NCBI GenBank assembly: GCA_024398095.1
Contig: JAKSJK010000003.1
Span: 1 to 64,000, forward strand
From: Bacteroidales bacterium
GTDB taxonomy: Bacteria; Bacteroidota; Bacteroidia; Bacteroidales; UBA932
Direction of reading: 5' to 3'
DNA: 64,000 nt
Shown: piece after piece, positions 1-8,862 of the stretch
Layout of the letters: each line of letters opens with the position of its first letter
How positions within the stretch are numbered: position 1 is the stretch's first letter
Notes under the pieces: generated by a model
The model's input: only the letters and a program-made list of their open reading frames with translations
Database searches by the model: none
What the model was told of the DNA's origin: nothing
Program-made: the position numbers and the translations under genes

Positions 1-32
1 ATGATTCCTGGTTTGGGACTGCGGTACAGTTT

Positions 33-1142
33 CTAGATTCTGAAGAAAATACCCTTCTTGTAGAGGAAGTGGCAGAAGAGCCAGCTGAGGAATACCATTC
101 CCGCTGACATGATGACCGCTCCCCATGCAGGAGAACAGAGATCGGCTATGCCGGCAAGGAAGAACTTGTTGGTGTAGCCGAAATCTATTACCCTCTTGGC
201 CAGATAGATGGTGATGCTGTTCATGCCGATGACGCGCAGCGGCAGGGTCCACTTTTTCCATCCCTTGACATCGATGATCCAGTAGAAGATGGCCATGGAA
301 GCGACCGAATAGGCTCCTGCTACCAGCACGAAGGTAGAGGTCCAGATCTTCTTGATAATTGGAAAGTCTATGCTCCATACCAGTCCTACTGCAAGCATGA
401 GGGCTGCTGCTCCGAGCATGATGAGGGTTTTCTGGTTGCCGCTGTATTTGCCGTTGTCCAGACGGATGAAATCGCCGGTGAACATGCCCAGCATGGCGGT
501 TACGATGGCTGGAATGATGCTCAGCAGTCCCTCCGGGTCAAAGGTTCCGTTATAGAGACGTCCCGGCAGGCAGACTCTGTCGATATAGCCCGGCAGACAT
601 CCATCGAAGGAGTATGGGTCTGTACCGGCCGGCATGTCGGGAGCGGGTACGAATTTGAGCAGCAGCCAGTAGCCGATGAGCAGTGCTGCCGCAACGATTG
701 CGCGCGGTGTCTGCTTGAGTGTGACATATATCAGGGCGGCGAACATCCATGCGAGTCCTATGTGCTGGAGCACGCCCATCCATCTGAGATTCGGGAAATC
801 GAAGCGCAGCAGTCCGTTGTAGACCACTCCGATGAAGAAGAGCATCAGTCCGCGGTAGAAGATCTTGCCGAAAATACGGGCTTTAGAAGCGCCTTTGGCT
901 ATCTGCTTCGCATGGGAGAAAGGCCAGCTTACTCCTGCCATGAAGAGAAAGAGTGGGAAGATCGTGTCATGGTGACGGAATCCTTCCCAGTCCACATGGG
1001 TCATCTGCACTGCCAGCCAGCAATCCGCTCCACCCGGGAACAGTCTGCAGATGTTTACTATGAGGGTCGCAAGACCCAGAATGAAGATCATGTCAAAGCC
1101 TCTCAGCGTGTCGAGAGACATTAGCCTTTCTCCTGGTTTCAT
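33..1142 (-). CDS. Multipass membrane protein, HGSNAT/DUF5009-like acyltransferase family
   Basis: The 369-residue protein begins with the short cytoplasmic motif SLDTLRGFDM typical of the DUF5009 / heparan-alpha-glucosaminide N-acetyltransferase-like (YeiB-related) group, followed by about ten hydrophobic segments. A conserved-looking His-Asp pair lies in the first loop (HHDTIFPLFLFMAG, near residue 57). Relatives are thought to move acetyl groups onto glycans across the inner membrane, but substrates are mostly unproven. The start at 1142 is supported because the family motif lies only a few residues in. It is transcribed away from dacA across an 81-base gap. The family is confident; the acetyltransferase activity is inferred. 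Confidence 0.8.
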   Translation of the reverse strand: MKPGERLMSLDTLRGFDMIFILGLATLIVNICRLFPGGADCWLAVQMTHVDWEGFRHHDTIFPLFLFMAGVSWPFSHAKQIAKGASKARIFGKIFYRGLMLFFIGVVYNGLLRFDFPNLRWMGVLQHIGLAWMFAALIYVTLKQTPRAIVAAALLIGYWLLLKFVPAPDMPAGTDPYSFDGCLPGYIDRVCLPGRLYNGTFDPEGLLSIIPAIVTAMLGMFTGDFIRLDNGKYSGNQKTLIMLGAAALMLAVGLVWSIDFPIIKKIWTSTFVLVAGAYSVASMAIFYWIIDVKGWKKWTLPLRVIGMNSITIYLAKRVIDFGYTNKFFLAGIADLCSPAWGAVIMSAGMVFLSWLFCHFLYKKGIFFRI

Positions 1143-1166
1143 TTTTCGGTCGGTTTAAGTTGGAGA

Positions 1167-1203
1167 CAAATATACGGAATAAGATAGATAATTTGTATAT
1201 TTG
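1167..1203. promoter_or_regulatory. Divergent promoter region with back-to-back -7 boxes
   Basis: A TATATTTG box lies on the plus strand at 1196-1203, about 20 bases before the dacA start. The same octamer lies on the minus strand at 1174-1167, facing the acyltransferase gene. Both match the Bacteroidetes -7 consensus TAnnTTTG. No clear TTG -33 element is seen at the right distance for either, so this is a tentative call. Confidence 0.45.
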
Positions 1204-1223
1204 CGTGGATACTTATACGCGCT

Positions 1224-2033
1224 ATGTTACTGACGGCATTCAGCTTTCTGAATATGACCCTGGCGGATGTCCTGGACATCATCCTGGTCGGCATAATAAT
1301 CTTCCTCGTGTTCCGCTGGATCAGGGGGTCGCAGGCCATGAGCATCTTCCTGGCGGTGGTATCGCTCTTCTTCATAAGGGTGGTCTCACACGCGCTCGGC
1401 ATGAAAATGCTTGAAACCATCATGGAAACCCTCCTGGATGTGGGCGTGCTTGCGCTCATTGTAATCTTCCAGCCGGAAATCAGACGCTTCCTCATGAGCA
1501 TAGGAAACCGTTACAGAGGAGCTTCAGAAAGGAACAGATTCATAGCCCGCCTCTTCGCTCGCGGAGAAAAATCCTTCCACGGCAAGGTATTGGACGAACT
1601 GACAGGAGCGATATGGCAGATGTCTGAAAGCAAGACGGGAGCCCTGATCGTATTCCCTCTCCACAACGCCATGGAAGACATCGTGGCCACAGGAGACATG
1701 GTTGACGCCGCCATAAGCCGCAGGCTCATCATGAACATATTCTTCAAGAATTCGCCTCTGCACGACGGAGCCATGATAATAGCCGACGACCGCATCCGAG
1801 CTGCCCGCTGCACACTGCCGATGACAGAGAGGGAAGACATCCCTGCGAGCTACGGCATGAGGCACAAAGCCGCCATCGGAATCACCGAACAGACCGACGC
1901 GTCCGTGATACTGGTATCCGAAGAAACTGGCCACATCTGCTTCATAAGGGCCGGTGTTGTGAAAATCGTATCCGACGTAAACGAACTCAAGAGCATACTT
2001 GATGGATCAATCGCAGAAAATAGGGAAGCTTGA
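1224..2033 (+). CDS. dacA: Diadenylate cyclase (c-di-AMP synthase), CdaA/DacA type
   Basis: It makes the second messenger c-di-AMP from two ATP at the inner membrane. The 269 residues show three hydrophobic helices (about 13-32, 37-58 and 70-88) and then a DAC domain from about 105. The catalytic DGA motif is at 181-183 and the RHKAA motif at 213-217 (family usually RHRAA). The start at 1224 follows a TATATTTG box; an internal ATG at 1254 would give a 259-residue form that still keeps the first helix. The frame overlaps the start of mutS2 by 32 bases, which suggests translational coupling. The usual firmicute partner cdaR is absent, as is normal in Bacteroidetes. The folP gene often found upstream in this phylum is not in the window. 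Confidence 0.93.
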   Translation: MLLTAFSFLNMTLADVLDIILVGIIIFLVFRWIRGSQAMSIFLAVVSLFFIRVVSHALGMKMLETIMETLLDVGVLALIVIFQPEIRRFLMSIGNRYRGASERNRFIARLFARGEKSFHGKVLDELTGAIWQMSESKTGALIVFPLHNAMEDIVATGDMVDAAISRRLIMNIFFKNSPLHDGAMIIADDRIRAARCTLPMTEREDIPASYGMRHKAAIGITEQTDASVILVSEETGHICFIRAGVVKIVSDVNELKSILDGSIAENREA

Positions 2034-4545
2034 GCAGAAACTGGGATTTGACCGTGTCCGCGCGGCAATCTCGGATAAGTGTTCCACAGCATATGCCGTG
2101 GAACGCGTTGCAGATGAGCAGTTCTCCACGAATGTGCGCGAGATCCGCCACCGCCTTTTGCTGACGGATGAGATGAGGATGATCGCCATGTTTGAAGAAT
2201 CATTCCCGTCTTCCGGATTCATCGATTGCCTGGACTTCCTCAAGCCGCTTCAGAAAGATGGCGTCTACATCGACCTCATTTCCCTGCGCAAGCTCAAGAC
2301 CATGCTGGAGACTCTCCGCAAGGTCACGGGTTTCTTCGCCGGCATCAAGGACGGAGTCTATCCGAACCTCAAGAGGATGTCCTCCGGGGTGATGGGCTTC
2401 CCGGAAGTGCAGCGAAGGATTGACCTCATACTTGACCGGTACGGCAATGTGAAGGACACGGCCTCCGATGCCCTCTATGACATACGCAAATCCCTCAAAG
2501 AAAAGGAGGGAGTGATCTCCCGCAGGATGTCCGCCATCCTGAGGAGAGCTCAGGAAGAAGGTCTCGTGGACGAGGATGCGGCTGTTACCGTACGCGACGG
2601 AAAGATGCTCATTCCGGTCTCTGTGTCTAACAAGCGCCGCCTCAACGGCTTCGTATACGACGAGTCGGCTTCCGGCAAGACCGCCTTCATCGAGCCTGCG
2701 GAAGTCGTCGAACTCGACAATGAAATAAAGGAACTCCAGTTCGCCGAGCAGAGGGAGATACTCCGCATCCTGGTGGACTTCTCCGACTTCGCCCGGCCAT
2801 ATATGCCAGACCTCGTGTCTGCGGCCTCGTATCTTGGTGAAATCGACTTCCTGATGGCCAAGGCGCAGTTCTCGCTTGAGATAATTGCCGGCATGCCGAT
2901 CATCTCCGACAACGATGAGGTGCAGCTCAAGAAAGCCCGTCACCCTCTGCTGGAGAAGGCTCTGCGCAGGGAAGGTAAGCAGATAGTTCCAACAACCCTC
3001 ACACTTACCAAAGACAAGCATATACTGCTCATCTCCGGTCCGAATGCCGGTGGCAAATCCGTCTGCCTGAAGACCATGGGACTGCTGCAGTACATGTTCC
3101 AGTGGGGTACCTTGATACCGACTTCGGAGACCTCGGAGATGATGGTCTTCGACCGCATAATGGTGGATATCGGCGACGACCAGTCCCTTGATAACGACCT
3201 CAGTACCTACAGTTCATTCCTGGTGAACATGAAGGATATGATGGCTCAGGCTGACGGTCGTACCCTCGTCCTGATAGACGAGTTCGGCAGCGGAACCGAG
3301 CCGGCCGCAGGAGGTGCCATAGCAGAGGCCCTTCTTGCCGAAATGGACCGCAGGGGCGTTTACGGCGTCATCACCACCCACTATACCAACCTTAAACTGT
3401 ACGCCTCAGGTGACAACGGTGTGATCAACGGTGCGATGATGTTCGACGCAAAGAACATCGCTCCTATGTTCAAGCTGGAAATGGGGCTGCCTGGCAATTC
3501 CTTCGCCTTCGAGCTGGCTCGCAAGATGGGACTGCCTGAGGAGATAATCAAAGATGCGGAAAACCGCGCCGGCGAAGAATTCGTGGGCATTGAGCGCAAT
3601 CTGCGCAAGATCGCCCGCAACCGCAAGGCTCTGGACGAGAAACTCGAGCGGATCAAGGCGACCGACAGGACGCTTGAGAACATAACGGACAAATACCAGA
3701 AGGAGCTTCAGGACATCAAGAAGCTCAAGAAGGAAGTGCTGGATCAGGCCCACAAGGAGGCCGCGGAGATCATCGCGGGCGCCAACAGGCAGGTCGAGCA
3801 GACCATACGTACCATCAAGGAGAAGCAGGCCGAGAAGGAATCCACCCAGGAGGCCCGCAAGGAGCTATCCGGATTCATGGAACTCTTCGCGGCGAAGAAA
3901 GCCCAGGAGCAGAAGGAGAAGGACGAGTACATAGAACGCAAGATCAAACAGCTGGATGCGCGCAAGGAACGTCAGAAGGAGCGCAAGGAACGCCGCGCGG
4001 ACGAACAGCAGCAGGCCCAGATGGCCCGAGAAAGGGAGGAGAAAGCCCGCGAAGAGGCCTTTCGCAATGCTCCGCTCAAGGTGGGCGAGAAGGTGCGCGT
4101 GAAGAGCAACGGCATGGTTGGCGAGGTTGTACGCGTATCTGACAAAGCCGTGCAGGTGACAATCGGCAACATAGTGAGCAAGCTTCCTCACGACAAGGTG
4201 GAGCGCATCACTTCCAACGAGTACAAGAGCGCCACGAAGGAAAGTGTGCGCAATGTGAGCAAGATCAGGGTGGATGATTCCATCTCGGAGCGCAAGCTCA
4301 ATTTCAAGACAGAGCTGGATGTGCGTGGCGAGAGGGTGTCCGATGCCGTCGAGAAGGTGATGCACTATGTGGACGACGCGTTGATGCTGAACGTGGGCAG
4401 CGTGAGGATAATCCACGGGAAGGGCACCGGGGCCCTGAGGGAGGAGATACAGAAGTTCCTACGCTCGACACCCGGGGTTGCTTCCGTAACGGACGAGCAC
4501 ATACAGTTCGGAGGCACGGGGGTTACGATAGTGAAATTTGACTGA
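2002..4545 (+). CDS. mutS2: Endonuclease MutS2
   Basis: A MutS-family ATPase with a C-terminal Smr nuclease domain, linked in other bacteria to suppression of recombination and to rescue of collided ribosomes. In the 847-residue protein the Walker A GPNAGGKS lies at 346-353, the Walker B with LIDEFGSGTEP near 423-433, a long charged coiled coil rich in Lys/Glu at about 520-690, a KOW-like segment near 695-735, and Smr motifs LDVRG at 772 and HGKGTG at 805-810. The LDxR and HGxGxG motifs needed for Smr activity are present. I start at the ATG at 2002; a TTG one codon earlier (1999) is in frame. The gene overlaps dacA by 32 bases and is followed 8 bases later by the YraN gene. Confidence 0.95.
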   Translation: MDQSQKIGKLEQKLGFDRVRAAISDKCSTAYAVERVADEQFSTNVREIRHRLLLTDEMRMIAMFEESFPSSGFIDCLDFLKPLQKDGVYIDLISLRKLKTMLETLRKVTGFFAGIKDGVYPNLKRMSSGVMGFPEVQRRIDLILDRYGNVKDTASDALYDIRKSLKEKEGVISRRMSAILRRAQEEGLVDEDAAVTVRDGKMLIPVSVSNKRRLNGFVYDESASGKTAFIEPAEVVELDNEIKELQFAEQREILRILVDFSDFARPYMPDLVSAASYLGEIDFLMAKAQFSLEIIAGMPIISDNDEVQLKKARHPLLEKALRREGKQIVPTTLTLTKDKHILLISGPNAGGKSVCLKTMGLLQYMFQWGTLIPTSETSEMMVFDRIMVDIGDDQSLDNDLSTYSSFLVNMKDMMAQADGRTLVLIDEFGSGTEPAAGGAIAEALLAEMDRRGVYGVITTHYTNLKLYASGDNGVINGAMMFDAKNIAPMFKLEMGLPGNSFAFELARKMGLPEEIIKDAENRAGEEFVGIERNLRKIARNRKALDEKLERIKATDRTLENITDKYQKELQDIKKLKKEVLDQAHKEAAEIIAGANRQVEQTIRTIKEKQAEKESTQEARKELSGFMELFAAKKAQEQKEKDEYIERKIKQLDARKERQKERKERRADEQQQAQMAREREEKAREEAFRNAPLKVGEKVRVKSNGMVGEVVRVSDKAVQVTIGNIVSKLPHDKVERITSNEYKSATKESVRNVSKIRVDDSISERKLNFKTELDVRGERVSDAVEKVMHYVDDALMLNVGSVRIIHGKGTGALREEIQKFLRSTPGVASVTDEHIQFGGTGVTIVKFD

Positions 4546-4553
4546 TAACCGAT

Positions 4554-4928
4554 ATGGAGAGAAAGAAGGTAGGTGACGAAGGAGAAGAGGCTGTGAGCAG
4601 ATACCTTGAGGCGGGAGGACACAGGATACTGGCAAGAAACTACAGGGCGGGGCACCTGGAACTGGACATTGTCACGCTTGCACAGGATGGTGTGCATTTT
4701 GTGGAGGTGAAGACCCGCAGGCCGCCCATGCAGCTGGATCCGCAGGAATGCGTGACACTGCCCAAGCAGAAGAAGCTTGTCAAGGCTGCTCTGGCTTTTC
4801 TGGCAAGGTCCCGAAGCCCGCTGCCGGCCGATGTGGAGTACCATTTCGACGTGGCGGCAGTAGTGATTGAGAATGACAACAGGGTGATAAGCTACTTTCC
4901 AGACGCTTTCATACCTATATATTATTAA
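4554..4928 (+). CDS. YraN/UPF0102 family nuclease-like protein
   Basis: This 124-residue protein matches the UPF0102 (YraN) family, which has a restriction-endonuclease-like fold. The early GEEAV motif (about residue 7) and the core ELDIV...FVEVKTRR (about 36-56) carry the expected E, D and E-x-K residues of a PD-(D/E)XK centre. The biological role is unproven; it is often found beside DNA repair or ribosome assembly genes. It sits 8 bases after mutS2 and 3 bases before the mannose-1-phosphate guanylyltransferase gene, so it is almost certainly cotranscribed with both. Confidence 0.88.
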   Translation: MERKKVGDEGEEAVSRYLEAGGHRILARNYRAGHLELDIVTLAQDGVHFVEVKTRRPPMQLDPQECVTLPKQKKLVKAALAFLARSRSPLPADVEYHFDVAAVVIENDNRVISYFPDAFIPIYY

Positions 4929-4931
4929 AAT

Positions 4932-6029
4932 ATGGATAACCGACATAATTATTGCGTGATTCTCGCTGGCGGTACAGGCTCCAAGCTCTGGCCGTTCAGC
5001 CGACTTGAGGACCCGAAACAGTTCCATCTCCAGGGAGACACCGGCAAATCTTTCTACCAGCACGCCTTTGAGCGCTGCTGCGGAATCGTTCCGCAGGAAA
5101 ACATAATCGTGGTGACAACCTTGCGCTACCAGCACTTCATCCACGAGCAGACCCCTCAGATCCTGGAGGAGAACATTCTTTGCGAGCCTCACCACAGGAA
5201 TACGGCTCCCGCGGTCGCGTTTGCTGCCTACAAGCTGTTGAGCCGTGATCCGCAGGCTGTCTTCGCCATCATACCTGCCGATAATATAATCAATGACCTG
5301 GGCGCCTTCAGAGCCGACCTGCTCAGTGCCATGGCCTTTGCTGCGTCAAACGATGCCATTGTGGCTCTCGGCGTGAAGCCTGTGAGGCCGGAGTCCAACT
5401 ACGGCTACATCCAGGCCTCGGGAGGAAAGGAGGCCCTTCTCAGGGGTGAGCCGCTCAGGGTGAAGACTTTCACGGAAAAGCCTGATCCGGAGATTGCCCG
5501 CGTGTTCATCGCAAGCGGCGAGTTTCTTTGGAATTCCGGCATCTTCGCCCTGCGCGCATCTGTACTCAAGGAGGAGATTTCGCAGCATATGCCGGAACTG
5601 GCTGCTTGGTTCGGCGGCTGGGAAGACAACCTCTCCACCGCGACCGAGGAGGAATTCATTCAGAAGGCGTACGCCGGCATACAGAAATCTTCGTTCGATC
5701 TCGGCGTTATGGAGAATACAGCCAAGGCCTGGGTATATCCAGCAAGCTTTGACTGGGCCGACGTCGGCAGCTGGGACTCTGTGCTCACCTATGCCGAGGA
5801 CAAGGATGAGTCCGGCAACTGGGTTTCCAGCGGCGTTGGCGTGGTGCAGGAATGCCGCAACACCCTTGCGGTGACTACCAGGGAAGGCAAGCTTGTCTGC
5901 CTGAAAGGGCTGGAGAACTTCCTTGTTGTGGACACCGAAGACATCCTGATGATCTGTCCGCGCACCGACCGCAACAGCAAGGAGCTGAGGTCCTACACCT
6001 TCATGCAGAAGTATGAGAAATACAAATAG
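4932..6029 (+). CDS. manC: Mannose-1-phosphate guanylyltransferase
   Basis: It converts mannose-1-phosphate and GTP to GDP-mannose in the cytoplasm, supplying mannose and fucose for surface polysaccharides and protein O-glycans. The nucleotidyltransferase signature GGTGSKLWPFSR is at 13-24 (usual form GGxGTRLWPxSR, so T is replaced by S and R by K) and is followed by PKQF. FTEKPD, WNSGIF and DWADVGSW motifs follow in order. At 365 residues it has only the pyrophosphorylase part and lacks the phosphomannose isomerase domain of long type II enzymes. It is in operon with the YraN gene, and the next gene starts at its stop codon. Confidence 0.92.
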   Translation: MDNRHNYCVILAGGTGSKLWPFSRLEDPKQFHLQGDTGKSFYQHAFERCCGIVPQENIIVVTTLRYQHFIHEQTPQILEENILCEPHHRNTAPAVAFAAYKLLSRDPQAVFAIIPADNIINDLGAFRADLLSAMAFAASNDAIVALGVKPVRPESNYGYIQASGGKEALLRGEPLRVKTFTEKPDPEIARVFIASGEFLWNSGIFALRASVLKEEISQHMPELAAWFGGWEDNLSTATEEEFIQKAYAGIQKSSFDLGVMENTAKAWVYPASFDWADVGSWDSVLTYAEDKDESGNWVSSGVGVVQECRNTLAVTTREGKLVCLKGLENFLVVDTEDILMICPRTDRNSKELRSYTFMQKYEKYK

Positions 6030-6033
6030 TTCT

Positions 6034-7206
6034 ATGCGCAGATTGCTTTCAAGCGCAGCTTTTCTGCTGCTTTCCATCGCCTCCTTTGCCGGCACTCCGA
6101 AGATAAAGATGTCCTGCGGCCCATGGATACAGAATGTGACCGAGGACTCCTTCACCGTGCTCTGGACCACCGAAGTTTCCACCCTTTCGTGGATCGAGGT
6201 GTTTCCGGATGACGGCACACCATATAACGCCTGCGAGAGACAGCAGTACTGGCAGACCGTTTCCGGCCGCAGGATGAGCGGCACCTTCCACAGCATCAAG
6301 GTCACAGGTCTGAAGCCGGGAACCTCCTACCGCTACCGTGTGTGCGGCAAGGAAGTGCTGGACGACAGCAATGCCTATGACATCAGATATGGCCGCACTG
6401 GCGCCCTGAAACAGATGTTTTCGGTCAGAACCCTGGACGCCTCTGCTCCGCTCTGCCGTTTCGCCATGGTCAACGATATGCACTATGACGATGCCAAGTA
6501 CACCGCCCTCATGAACGGGATCGACGCTTCCAACAATGACTTCGTGGTTCTCAATGGCGACATTGTCTCATATGCGGGCAGTATAGACACACTTATTGTG
6601 CACACTTTCAAGCCTATCGCCGCCCAGGCTGCTTCCATGCCTGTGTTCTTTGCCCGCGGCAACCACGAGGGGCGCGGCGCCGAATGGTACAAGGCTCCGT
6701 CTGTGTTCCCGACTCCTACAGGCGAGTTCTACTACACCTTCCGCCAGGGCCCGGTGGCTTTCGTGGTGCTGGATGCGGGCGAGGACAAGCCGGACAGCGA
6801 TGTGGAGTATTTCGGCCAGGCCCAGTATGATGACTACCGCCAGGTCGAACTGGAATGGCTGAAAACGGCCGTGAAGGAGGAGTCTTTCGCTTCTGCTCCG
6901 GTCAAGGTCTGCCTTGTCCACATCCCTACCTTCTGCGACAAGAAGGCCTGGTACTCCCAGAAGTGGATCGCAGAGCATTTCACCCCGGTGCTCAATGAGG
7001 CCGGTGTGGATCTGATGCTCTCGGGCCACCATCACAAATATATCTTCGCCGACAAGGGAGAGCATGGCAATGATTTTCCGATTGTGGCCAACTCCAATGT
7101 GGAGCGTCTGGACTTCGAATCCGACGGCCGGAGCATCGTTTTGCGCTTCTTTGACAGGGAGGGGAAAATGACCCGCGAACAAGTTTTCAACAAAAATTCC
7201 CGCTAA
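6034..7206 (+). CDS. Exported purple-acid-phosphatase-like metallophosphoesterase
   Basis: A secreted calcineurin-fold phosphatase. The signal peptide begins MRRLLSSAAFLLLSIASFAG. A fibronectin type III-like strand domain covers about residues 30-115 (ending in GLKPGTSYRYRV, as in purple acid phosphatases). The metal-binding blocks are NDMHYD, LNGDIV, GNHEGR, VHIP and GHHHKY. The first block reads D-x-H as required. I chose the ATG at 6034 because it begins the signal peptide cleanly and clears the manC stop; the ATG at 6013 is in frame and would overlap manC by 17 bases. The substrate is unknown; phosphate scavenging in the periplasm is likely. It is the last gene before the ribosomal operon promoter. 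Confidence 0.85.
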   Translation: MRRLLSSAAFLLLSIASFAGTPKIKMSCGPWIQNVTEDSFTVLWTTEVSTLSWIEVFPDDGTPYNACERQQYWQTVSGRRMSGTFHSIKVTGLKPGTSYRYRVCGKEVLDDSNAYDIRYGRTGALKQMFSVRTLDASAPLCRFAMVNDMHYDDAKYTALMNGIDASNNDFVVLNGDIVSYAGSIDTLIVHTFKPIAAQAASMPVFFARGNHEGRGAEWYKAPSVFPTPTGEFYYTFRQGPVAFVVLDAGEDKPDSDVEYFGQAQYDDYRQVELEWLKTAVKEESFASAPVKVCLVHIPTFCDKKAWYSQKWIAEHFTPVLNEAGVDLMLSGHHHKYIFADKGEHGNDFPIVANSNVERLDFESDGRSIVLRFFDREGKMTREQVFNKNSR

Positions 7207-7210
7207 CTTG

Positions 7211-7240
7211 TTGAAAATTAAATAATTTGTAGTATATTTG
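7211..7240 (+). promoter_or_regulatory. Promoter of the rplC-rpsC operon
   Basis: TTG at 7211-7213, a 19-base spacer, then TATATTTG at 7233-7240. This is a near-ideal Bacteroidetes housekeeping promoter. It lies directly after the phosphatase stop and 60 bases before rplC. Confidence 0.7.
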
Positions 7241-7243
7241 CAG

Positions 7244-7264
7244 CCCGCCAAAATGAACGGTGGG
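7244..7264 (+). promoter_or_regulatory. Short hairpin at the 5' end of the rplC leader
   Basis: CCCGCC (7244-7249) can pair with GGTGGG (7259-7264) around a nine-base loop, with one G-U pair. It would sit at the very 5' end of the transcript. It may protect the 5' end or take part in feedback control by L3 or L4; neither is shown. Confidence 0.4.
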
Positions 7265-7300
7265 TTGTAATTTATTTATAATCAATTAATTAACAAACCA

Positions 7301-7921
7301 ATGCCTGGATTAATTGGAAAGAAAATCGGAATGACTTCCGTTTTCAGTGCCGAGGGGAAAAATATCCCATGCACTGTTATTGAGGCTGGTCCTTGTGTTG
7401 TTACGCAGCTCCGTACAGTAGAGAAAGATGGTTATGCCGCTGTACAGCTTGCCTATGACGAAAAAAAAGAGAAGCAGACCAGCGCGCCTCTCAAGGGGCA
7501 TTTTGCAAAGGCAGGAACCACACCAAAGCACAAGCTCGTAGAGTTCAAGGTTGATTTCGACCACGAACTTCAGCTCGGCGAGGTCCTCACCGCAGAGGTT
7601 TTCAATGACACCAAGTTCGTTGATGTCATCGGAACTTCAAAGGGTAGGGGCTTCCAGGGCGTAGTGAAGCGTCACGGCTTCCAGGGCGTAGGCGGTGCTA
7701 CCCACGGTCAGCACAACCGTCTCCGTCACCCTGGTTCACTCGGTGCTTGCGCATGGCCTTCACGAGTATTCCCTGGTACCCGCATGGGTGGCCACATGGG
7801 CAACGCTCGCGTGAAGGTATTCAACCTCGAGGTTATCAAGGTAATGCCTGAGAACAACCTCGTTGTACTTAAGGGCTCTGTACCTGGAGCTAAGGGTTCA
7901 TATGTAATGATGGAGGACTAA
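7301..7921 (+). CDS. rplC: 50S ribosomal protein L3
   Basis: Primary-binding protein of the 50S subunit that reaches the peptidyl transferase centre. The 206 residues start [15 protein letters not shown] and contain the family core [17 protein letters not shown] followed by the basic loop with HPGSLGAC and RMGGHMG. It is the first gene of this operon; in most Bacteroidetes rpsJ (S10) comes directly before it, but here the upstream gene is a phosphatase. rplD starts 3 bases after its stop. Start and length agree with the family. Confidence 0.98.
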   Translation: MPGLIGKKIGMTSVFSAEGKNIPCTVIEAGPCVVTQLRTVEKDGYAAVQLAYDEKKEKQTSAPLKGHFAKAGTTPKHKLVEFKVDFDHELQLGEVLTAEVFNDTKFVDVIGTSKGRGFQGVVKRHGFQGVGGATHGQHNRLRHPGSLGACAWPSRVFPGTRMGGHMGNARVKVFNLEVIKVMPENNLVVLKGSVPGAKGSYVMMED

Positions 7922-7924
7922 TCA

Positions 7925-8551
7925 ATGGAATTGTCTGTTTACAAGATTGACGGATCAGAGTCCGGAAAGAAGATCGTCCTCAACGAGCAGATCTTCGGCA
8001 TCGAGCCAAACAATCACGCTATCTATCTTGATGTTAAGCAGTACCTCGCTAACCAGCGTCACGGTAACGCTAAGACCAAGGATCGTAGCGAGAATGCTCA
8101 CAGTACCAAGAAGCAGGGCCGCCAGAAAGGTGGTGGAGGAGCTCGTCACGGAGACCTCAAGTCTGGTATCTATGTAGGTGGTGGTAACATCTTCGGCCCT
8201 AAGCCACGTTTCTACCACACCAAGCTCAACAAGAAGCTCAAGCAGCTCGCTCGTTTCTCTGCCCTTTCATACAAGGCACAGGAGAACGCAATCACCTTCG
8301 TTGAGCCATTCTCAATGGAAGCTCCTAAGACCAAGTCTTTCATCCAGATCCTTGACGCAATCAAGGCTAACGGAAGGAAGGTCCTCGTCGTACTTCCAGA
8401 GAACAACGATAACATTTACCTTTCAGCACGTAACCTTCCTGAGGTTAAGGTGATCACTGTTGACGAGATCAACACCTACGCTATCATGAATTCTAATTCA
8501 ATGGTAATGGTTGACGGCGTCCAGGACATCCTTGCTTCACGAATCAAGTAA
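7925..8551 (+). CDS. rplD: 50S ribosomal protein L4
   Basis: Early-assembly 50S protein lining the exit tunnel; in gammaproteobacteria it also represses its own S10 operon. The 208 residues include the NQRHGNAKTKDRSE segment and the conserved loop KKQGRQKGGGGARHGDLKSG, which forms the tunnel extension. The final third carries the usual Rossmann-like core (KVLVVLPE, NLPEVKVITVDEINTY). It lies 3 bases after rplC and 8 before rplW. Whether L4 regulates this operon cannot be told from the sequence. Confidence 0.98.
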   Translation: MELSVYKIDGSESGKKIVLNEQIFGIEPNNHAIYLDVKQYLANQRHGNAKTKDRSENAHSTKKQGRQKGGGGARHGDLKSGIYVGGGNIFGPKPRFYHTKLNKKLKQLARFSALSYKAQENAITFVEPFSMEAPKTKSFIQILDAIKANGRKVLVVLPENNDNIYLSARNLPEVKVITVDEINTYAIMNSNSMVMVDGVQDILASRIK

Positions 8552-8559
8552 TTTGAGAG

Positions 8560-8850
8560 ATGGGAATTTTAATTAAGCCAATAGTAACAGAAAAACTGAC
8601 GGTTCAGGGCGAAAAATTGAACCGCTACGGCTTCATCGTTGACGCTGACGCTAACAAGCTTCAGATCAAGGCTGCGGTTGAGGCTGCATATGGTGTGACA
8701 GTTGCTGATGTCAACACTGTCAACTATCATGGAAAGAAGAAATCCCGCTTCACCAAGGCAGGTATCCTTACTGGTCGCGCAAACAGCTTCAAGAAGGCAT
8801 ACATTACCCTTGAGGGCGAGGACAAGATTGATTTCTACGCAAACATTTAA
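8560..8850 (+). CDS. rplW: 50S ribosomal protein L23
   Basis: Protein at the tunnel exit that docks trigger factor, signal recognition particle and the translocon. At 96 residues it has the typical start MGILIKPIVTEK, the YGFIVDADANKLQIK strand pair, VNTVNYHGKKK, and a C-terminal KKAYITLEGEDKIDFY strand. The length is normal. It sits between rplD (8 bases) and rplB (12 bases). Confidence 0.98.
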   Translation: MGILIKPIVTEKLTVQGEKLNRYGFIVDADANKLQIKAAVEAAYGVTVADVNTVNYHGKKKSRFTKAGILTGRANSFKKAYITLEGEDKIDFYANI

Positions 8851-8862
8851 GGTAATAGAGTC

